Assembly: GCA_045640725.1 (NCBI GenBank) | Contig: JAZUFN010000062.1 | Coordinates: 1-6,396, forward strand | Direction: 5' to 3' | From: RGIG3528 sp045640725 | GTDB lineage: Bacteria; Bacillota; Clostridia; Lachnospirales; Lachnospiraceae | Length of the DNA: 6,396 nucleotides | Part shown: piece by piece, positions 1 to 3,850 of the stretch | Position numbering within the stretch: position 1 is the first letter of the stretch | Layout: the number at the start of each line of letters is the position of its first letter | Made by a program: the position numbers and the translations under genes | Notes under the pieces: generated by a model | Databases searched by the model: none | What the model saw: only the letters and a program-made list of their open reading frames with translations | Told to the model about the DNA's origin: nothing

Positions 1-876
1 GACTCTGCTTGTATTATTCCTTCCGTACATATCAGTCCCGAGAATCTGGAGACTATCAATACATATACCAAGAAAATCGCTGAGGAAATGCATGTAAAGG
101 GTCTTATGAATATCCAGTACGCCATCGAAAACGGTAAGGTATTCGTAATCGAGGCCAATCCACGTGCCAGCCGTACGGTTCCTCTGGTATCAAAGGTATG
201 CAATATCCGCATGGTGCCTCTGGCTACAGATATTATTACATCTGAGCTTACAGGTCGTCCTTCACCTGTAGCAGACCTTAAGAATGATCCTATCCCTTAC
301 TATGGTGTAAAGGAAGCAGTATTCCCATTCAATATGTTCCCTGAGGTTGACCCTGTTTTAGGACCGGAAATGAGATCTACAGGTGAGGTTTTAGGTATCT
401 CCAAGAATTACGGCGAGGCTTTCGTAAAGGCTCAGGAGGGCACCAAGGTAGCACTTCCTCTTAAGGGCGGCAAGGTACTTATTTCCATCAACAATCGTGA
501 TAAGGACGAGATGATAGAGGTAGCCCGCACTTATGTAAAGGCAGGCTTCTCCATCGTTTCTACCTCCGGTACTGCCAAGACCTTCCGGGAAAACGGTATC
601 CCATGTGAGACTATCAATAAGCTTCAGGAGGGCAGACCAAATATTCTGGATCTGGTAACAAATGGTGAGCTGGATCTGATTGTAAACACACCTTCCTCCA
701 AAAAGGAAAGCATATATGATGACTCCTATATCAGAAAGGCTGCTATTAAGAACAGAATTCCATATATGACTACTGTGGCAGCTGCCAGAGCTACTGCAGA
801 AGGTATCCTTTACCTCCAGCAGAATGGGGAGGCCAATATCCATTCTCTTCAGAAATGGCATGCAAGACTTGTATAA
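1..876 (+). CDS. carB: Carbamoyl-phosphate synthase large subunit, C-terminal part (5' end outside window)
   Basis: This is the last 291 residues of the large subunit that makes carbamoyl phosphate from bicarbonate, ammonia (delivered by the CarA glutaminase subunit) and two ATP, for pyrimidine and arginine synthesis in the cytoplasm. The frame is open from base 1 and begins DSACIIP, a conserved stretch of the second ATP-grasp half. EANPRASRT at window residues 51-59 is the end of that ATP-grasp domain, with the Glu and Asn expected to hold Mg-ATP. From about residue 156 (GGKVLIS) to the end lies the methylglyoxal-synthase-like allosteric domain, with STSGTA at 187-192 and NTPSSK at 229-234, the region where UMP or ornithine binds in characterised enzymes. 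Full-length CarB is about 1,060-1,080 residues, so roughly a quarter is present. The first ATG in the window (88) is internal, not the start. The C-terminus looks intact and a terminator follows. Identification is very secure. Confidence 0.97.
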   Translation, partial: DSACIIPSVHISPENLETINTYTKKIAEEMHVKGLMNIQYAIENGKVFVIEANPRASRTVPLVSKVCNIRMVPLATDIITSELTGRPSPVADLKNDPIPYYGVKEAVFPFNMFPEVDPVLGPEMRSTGEVLGISKNYGEAFVKAQEGTKVALPLKGGKVLISINNRDKDEMIEVARTYVKAGFSIVSTSGTAKTFRENGIPCETINKLQEGRPNILDLVTNGELDLIVNTPSSKKESIYDDSYIRKAAIKNRIPYMTTVAAARATAEGILYLQQNGEANIHSLQKWHARLV

Positions 877-888
877 TATAAAAAATAT

Positions 889-924
889 AATCCCTCATTA
901 CCAAAAGGTGATGAGGGATTTTTT
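889..924 (+). terminator. Rho-independent terminator of carB, probably bidirectional
   Basis: The left arm AATCCCTCATTACC (889-902) pairs with GGTGATGAGGGATT (907-920) around an AAAA loop, with one G-U wobble and no other mismatch. A run of six T ends at 924. It starts 12 bases after the carB stop. Read on the reverse strand, the same hairpin is followed by a T-rich tract opposite 881-890, so it can also end the phosphopantetheinyl transferase transcript, whose stop codon is at 934-936. Shared terminators of this kind are usual between convergent genes. Confidence 0.9.
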
Positions 925-933
925 AGGTGAATG

Positions 934-1581
934 TTATTTTAGCCAATTCTTTAGCTCTACAGCGACGGGCACAGGTCGTGAGCCTTCGGTACAAAGGGTA
1001 CATTTATAATTTTCCGCAATATCGAAAGAATAGAAATTGACCTGTGAGAGCTTTTCGGAGAATTTCTCATTTATTTCTGCAGGCCTTACTTTTAGGCCTA
1101 TCCCCAGAAACTTGAGAAAGCTCTCTTTTTTTGTCCAGACGTCAAAAAAACCAGCATTATATTCGGGAGTAGAGGGCTCAAAAAGGTTGATGGCAGCGGC
1201 TTCCTGCATGTCGCAGGTATATTTGATCATTGATGGCTTGACGTTTTTCACCCGTTCAATATCTACTCCTACCGGATTGGAAGTAAATGCGCATACTACG
1301 TAGTCTCCGGAGTGAGATACGGAGAAATGTATTTCGGGATGACCGGCAATACTGGGCTTCCCGTTGTTTGTATAAGAATACGTTGCAGTTTTTTCACATA
1401 AGTGATAAAATTCCAAACCGCAATCAATAAGCAGTCCGGCAGCGGCAGAGCGGAGCTTGTCGTTGTACCGGGCGCAGCGGTCTGTTTTTTCCAGTCGGTA
1501 ATCAGAAAGATGGTTTTTTACCTGGGAAAATATTTCTTCCGAGCGTATTTGATTGATGTTAATGTAAAAAAGTTTATTCAT
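934..1581 (-). CDS. 4'-phosphopantetheinyl transferase, Sfp type
   Basis: A 215-residue cytoplasmic enzyme that moves the 4'-phosphopantetheine arm of coenzyme A onto a serine of acyl or peptidyl carrier proteins. The Sfp-family signatures are present: NGKP at 73-76, FSVSHSG at 86-92, GVDIER at 105-110 and WTKKESFLKFLGIGL at 149-163. Asp107, Glu109 and Glu153 are the expected Mg-binding acids and Lys157 the conserved lysine of the WxxKES..K motif. The length fits the two-lobed Sfp type (about 220-230 residues) rather than the trimeric AcpS type (about 120). An in-frame TGA lies two codons upstream of ATG 1581, so this is the first possible ATG. The only Shine-Dalgarno-like sequence, GGAG at 1597-1600, is 15 bases away, which is long. 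No polyketide or nonribosomal peptide synthetase is in view, so the carrier substrate is unknown. The gene converges on carB and diverges from the MATE gene. Confidence 0.93.
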   Translation of the reverse strand: MNKLFYININQIRSEEIFSQVKNHLSDYRLEKTDRCARYNDKLRSAAAGLLIDCGLEFYHLCEKTATYSYTNNGKPSIAGHPEIHFSVSHSGDYVVCAFTSNPVGVDIERVKNVKPSMIKYTCDMQEAAAINLFEPSTPEYNAGFFDVWTKKESFLKFLGIGLKVRPAEINEKFSEKLSQVNFYSFDIAENYKCTLCTEGSRPVPVAVELKNWLK

Positions 1582-1615
1582 ATTTCAACAATATTTCTCC
1601 ATTCTTTCACGAATG

Positions 1616-1644
1616 ATTTTAGTGGAATGGGATATAATAATCAA
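1616..1644 (-). promoter_or_regulatory. Candidate sigma-A promoter of the phosphopantetheinyl transferase gene
   Basis: On the reverse strand, TTGATT (-35, opposite 1639-1644) and TAAAAT (-10, opposite 1616-1621) are separated by exactly 17 bases. Transcription would begin near 1609 and give a leader of about 28 bases containing the GGAG at 1597-1600. The -10 box of the divergent MATE gene (1633-1638) lies inside this spacer. This is a prediction from consensus matches only. Confidence 0.5.
1633..1638 (+). promoter_or_regulatory. Candidate -10 box (TATAAT) of the MATE gene
   Basis: A perfect TATAAT lies 36 bases before the ATG at 1675, giving a predicted leader of about 30 bases that holds the GAGG ribosome binding site. 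No convincing -35 box is seen at 16-18 bases upstream and there is no TGn extension, so the promoter may be weak or activator-dependent. In an AT-rich gap a chance match is possible. Confidence 0.4.
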
Positions 1645-1674
1645 TTAAGGAACTATAAAGAAAGAGGCAAAAAA

Positions 1675-3069
1675 ATGGCCAAAACAAAGGATATGACAAA
1701 AGGGAGCGTACTGGGCGGCATTATTGGCTTTGCCATGCCGGTTTTTTTTGGTATGCTTTTTCAGCAGGTCTACAATATGGTAGATACTGCCATAGTAGGT
1801 AAATATCTGGGCAGATATGCACTGGCGGGTGTGGGCTCCATAGGATCCCTGTACTTTTTGGTAATAGGTACGGTAAATGGTATCTGTTCCGGCTTTGCTA
1901 TCCCTGTAGCTCAGGAATTCGGGGCAAAAAACTATAAGCAGCTTAGACGCTTTGTGGCAGGCGGCACCATGCTGTCAGCTGTGCTGGCGGTGATTATTAC
2001 CCTGCTCACAACACTTTTATGTAAAAACATGCTGATTGCCATGGATACTCCTACCGAAAACGGGGTATTTGAGTATGCTTACCAGTACATTTTTATTATA
2101 TATGCAGGTATTCCCCTTACATTTTTATACAATATGACATCGGGCATTTTAAGGTCTTTGGGAGACAGCAGAACACCTCTGATTTTCCTTATTGTGTCAT
2201 CTATAGTCAATATTGTTCTGGACTTTGCCTTTATCCTGGGGCTGGGCATGGGAGTACGTGGAGCTGCGCTGGCTACAATTATTGCTCAGGGGGTATCAGG
2301 CATAGGATGTCTCATCTACATGATGAAGAAGTGCGATATTATAAGGTTATCTAAAAGAGATTTTGCCATAAATGGCTTTATTGCTTTTAAGCTTCTGGCA
2401 GTGGGGCTCCCCATGGGCCTGCAGTTTGGCATTACCGCTATTGGTACTGTTATTATACAGGCCGCCATTAACGGACTGGGAGATACGGCAGTAGCAGGCG
2501 TCACAGCAGGCGGCAAGATTGGTAATATTGTCACCTGCCCTTTGGAAGCACTGGGAGCTACTATGGCTACTTTTGCCGGGCAGAATGTAGGAGCAGGTGA
2601 ATTAAAGCGAGTAAAGGAAGGTCTTATAAAGGCTACCCTTCTTTGCTTTGGCATATCCATAGCCATGTTTGGCGTGGTTTACCTGGTGGGCAAGCCTTTT
2701 GAGCTGCTTTTCCTGGACACAGGTGACGCCGGATACAAGGAGATTCAGGAGTTGGGTTATCAATTTATTCTTTGGTCTGCAGGCTGTTACTGCCTGCTTA
2801 CCATCGTGCTTACCTTCCGTTATACCATACAGGGCATGGGCTATTCTACCTTTGCCATGATAGCGGGTATTCTGGAAATGATAGCAAGAACCGTTGTAGG
2901 CCTTACTCTCCCTGCCAAGCTGGGCTTTATCAGTATTTGCTGGGCCAATCCCGCAGCCTGGATTGCCGCAGATATATTCCTCATCCCCGCCTTCTTCTAC
3001 TGCCTGAAGAAATCCGAACGCTTATATGCAAAAGTTATCACAGGGCCCACTGACAACTTTTTGCAATAA
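1675..3069 (+). CDS. MATE-family multidrug/metabolite efflux transporter
   Basis: A 464-residue inner-membrane protein of the multidrug and toxic compound extrusion family, which exports organic compounds in exchange for Na+ or H+. The length matches the family (about 450-480) and hydrophobic segments alternate throughout, consistent with 12 helices in two six-helix halves. Family landmarks: QQVYNMVDTAIVGKYLG (30-46) in the first helix region, PVAQEFGA (77-84), LRSLGDSRTPL (159-169), GVRGAALAT (193-201) and, in the second half, GLPMGLQFG (244-252) and GQNVGAGE (302-309). It most resembles the DinF/NorM-like transporters common in Clostridia; the substrate cannot be read from sequence. The frame is open upstream to 1402, but ATG 1675 is preferred: GAGG at 1664-1667 is 7 bases away, the family N-terminus begins here, and the extension would be antisense to the transferase gene. 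rlmH follows after 17 bases, so the two are probably co-transcribed. Confidence 0.95.
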   Translation: MAKTKDMTKGSVLGGIIGFAMPVFFGMLFQQVYNMVDTAIVGKYLGRYALAGVGSIGSLYFLVIGTVNGICSGFAIPVAQEFGAKNYKQLRRFVAGGTMLSAVLAVIITLLTTLLCKNMLIAMDTPTENGVFEYAYQYIFIIYAGIPLTFLYNMTSGILRSLGDSRTPLIFLIVSSIVNIVLDFAFILGLGMGVRGAALATIIAQGVSGIGCLIYMMKKCDIIRLSKRDFAINGFIAFKLLAVGLPMGLQFGITAIGTVIIQAAINGLGDTAVAGVTAGGKIGNIVTCPLEALGATMATFAGQNVGAGELKRVKEGLIKATLLCFGISIAMFGVVYLVGKPFELLFLDTGDAGYKEIQELGYQFILWSAGCYCLLTIVLTFRYTIQGMGYSTFAMIAGILEMIARTVVGLTLPAKLGFISICWANPAAWIAADIFLIPAFFYCLKKSERLYAKVITGPTDNFLQ

Positions 3070-3086
3070 CATCACTAAGGAGCCAT

Positions 3087-3566
3087 ATGAAAGTAAGTAT
3101 AGTATGCGTAGGTAAAATAAAAGAAAAATTTTTTCGTGAGGCCATAGAAGAGTATTCTAAGCGCTTGTCCCGTTATTGCAAGCTGGATATCCTGGAATGT
3201 GCTGATGAAAAGACTCCGGATGGGGCATCTGAAGCCCTGGAGGCACAGATACGAGATACGGAAGGGGAAAGAATTCTATCCAAGATACCTGCTGATGCCT
3301 ATGTTTTCCTGCTGGCGATAAAAGGAAAGGAACTCACTTCACCGGAGCTTTCAAAAAAAATGGCAGACCTGGCTGTTCAAGGCAAGGGTCACCTGGTTTT
3401 TGTAATCGGTGGCAGCCTGGGGACATCTCAAGCAGTATATGAAAGAGCAGATTTCAAGCTCTCCTTTTCTCCCATGACTTTCCCACATCAGCTGATGCGA
3501 GTGGTATTGCTGGAACAAATATACAGAGCCTTTAAAATAGACGCAGGCGAACCATATCACAAATAA
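3087..3566 (+). CDS. rlmH: 23S rRNA (pseudouridine-1915-N3)-methyltransferase RlmH
   Basis: A 159-residue SPOUT-class methyltransferase that uses S-adenosylmethionine to methylate pseudouridine 1915 in helix 69 of 23S rRNA, acting late on assembled 70S ribosomes. The length equals that of typical RlmH (155-160). The N-terminus MKVSIVCVGKIKE is characteristic. FVIGGSLG (105-112) is the glycine-rich part of the C-terminal trefoil knot that binds the methyl donor. LSFSPMTFPHQLMRVVLLEQ (125-144) and the terminal PYHK (156-159) are near-universal family sequences. AAGGAG at 3077-3082 lies 4 bases before the ATG and fixes the start. It sits 17 bases behind the MATE gene. The gene is complete and its 3' end retains the sequence used in other Firmicutes as an integration site for mobile elements (see 3549-3566). 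Identification is very secure. Confidence 0.98.
   Translation: MKVSIVCVGKIKEKFFREAIEEYSKRLSRYCKLDILECADEKTPDGASEALEAQIRDTEGERILSKIPADAYVFLLAIKGKELTSPELSKKMADLAVQGKGHLVFVIGGSLGTSQAVYERADFKLSFSPMTFPHQLMRVVLLEQIYRAFKIDAGEPYHK
3549..3566 (+). other. SCC attB-like sequence at the 3' end of rlmH (putative integration site)
   Basis: The last six codons, GAACCATATCACAAATAA, match the staphylococcal SCC attachment core as I recall it (GAAGCATATCATAAATGA) at 15 of 18 positions. In staphylococci, Ccr large serine recombinases insert SCC elements exactly here and leave rlmH intact. The match alone is weak evidence because the encoded EPYHK-stop is conserved in all RlmH proteins. What adds weight is that the next gene is atypical and more AT-rich. 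No second copy of the site is seen to the right within the window, so the far boundary, if any, lies outside. The role as an att site is inference. Confidence 0.4.
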
Positions 3567-3601
3567 TGGATTTCAAAAATCCAACATATTGAAAAACAAG
3601 G

Positions 3602-3627
3602 AAAGGATGGCAGTTTTGTCATCTTTT
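3602..3627 (+). terminator. Weak intrinsic terminator candidate after rlmH
   Basis: AAAGGATGGC (3602-3611) can pair with GTCATCTTTT (3618-3627) around a six-base loop, with ten pairs of which two are G-U. The downstream arm ends in four T that would also act as the short U-tract. It lies 35 bases after the rlmH stop and would separate the MATE-rlmH transcript from the polymerase gene. The stem is AT-rich and the T run short, so efficiency is doubtful. Confidence 0.4.
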
Positions 3628-3690
3628 AATGATTGTAGTAGACATAGCAAGGCGATACTGGCTATGTGACCTATAGGTTGAAAAATCATT
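3628..3690. repeat. Nested inverted repeats between rlmH and the polymerase gene
   Basis: The outer arms AATGATT (3628-3634) and AATCATT (3684-3690) enclose inner arms ACATAGC (3642-3648) and GCTATGT (3661-3667), which flank a 12-base loop. All 14 pairs are perfect. The structure directly follows the terminator-like hairpin and overlaps the palindrome at 3669-3678. It could be a folded leader or small RNA, or a recombinase or regulator site. I recognise no known riboswitch or RNA family. Confidence 0.4.
3669..3678. repeat. Perfect 10-base palindrome ACCTATAGGT
   Basis: ACCTATAGGT reads the same on both strands and touches the candidate -35 box at 3678-3683. That location would suit a repressor operator for the polymerase gene. 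Function is inferred from position and symmetry only. Confidence 0.3.
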
Positions 3691-3708
3691 GCAATTTCTA
3701 AATATAAT
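3678..3708 (+). promoter_or_regulatory. Candidate promoter of the two-barrel polymerase gene
   Basis: TTGAAA (-35, 3678-3683) and a perfect TATAAT (-10, 3703-3708) are separated by 19 bases, longer than the preferred 17. Transcription would begin near 3715 and leave a leader of about 135 bases that contains the near-palindrome at 3783-3798. A TATATT at 3823-3828 is a worse candidate because it would start the transcript at the ribosome binding site. The gap is AT-rich, so chance matches are likely. Confidence 0.33.
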
Positions 3709-3782
3709 TAGTCTTATTTTTGATAAAGCAGAATTTGAGTTAGAAGAATGCAAAGTGTATTCAGAAACATGGTTTTAGAACG

Positions 3783-3798
3783 AATGTATTAATACGTT
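3783..3798. repeat. 16-base near-palindrome, operator-like
   Basis: AATGTATTAATACGTT is symmetric at 14 of 16 positions around the perfect core GTATTAATAC (3786-3795). It lies 53 bases before the polymerase start codon, inside the predicted leader. It could bind a dimeric repressor or a recombinase. A chance occurrence in AT-rich DNA cannot be excluded. Confidence 0.3.
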
Positions 3799-3836
3799 AC
3801 AAATGCAAAAATTGTTTGTTGTTATATTGAAAATGT

Positions 3837-3843
3837 GAGGAAG
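3837..3843 (+). promoter_or_regulatory. Ribosome binding site that fixes the GTG start at 3851
   Basis: GAGGAAG lies 7 bases before GTG 3851, normal spacing. The alternative in-frame ATG at 3872 is preceded only by an A-rich stretch without a Shine-Dalgarno match. An in-frame TGA at 3836-3838 rules out any longer protein. Confidence 0.75.
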
Positions 3844-3850
3844 TATTACA

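Noticed and set aside
391..861. Long reverse-strand open frame opposite carB
   Set aside because: It is the antisense of the conserved allosteric domain of carB, its translation resembles no family I know, and it has no ribosome binding site of note.
1402..1674. Upstream in-frame extension of the MATE gene by 91 residues
   Set aside because: It is antisense to the N-terminal part of the phosphopantetheinyl transferase gene and has no MATE similarity. ATG 1675 has a well-spaced GAGG and gives the family's normal N-terminus and length.
2316..2666. Reverse-strand open frame opposite the MATE gene
   Set aside because: The proline- and alanine-rich translation is the usual shadow of a membrane-protein gene, with no independent support.
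3568..3582. GGATTT-CAA-AAATCC hairpin right after the rlmH stop as a terminator
   Set aside because: The stem is six pairs with a three-base loop and no T run follows, so it is not a credible intrinsic terminator.
3740..3786. Imperfect direct repeat TTAGAAGAATG / TTAGAACGAATG
   Set aside because: It is short, imperfect and in AT-rich DNA with only two copies, so chance is the simplest explanation.
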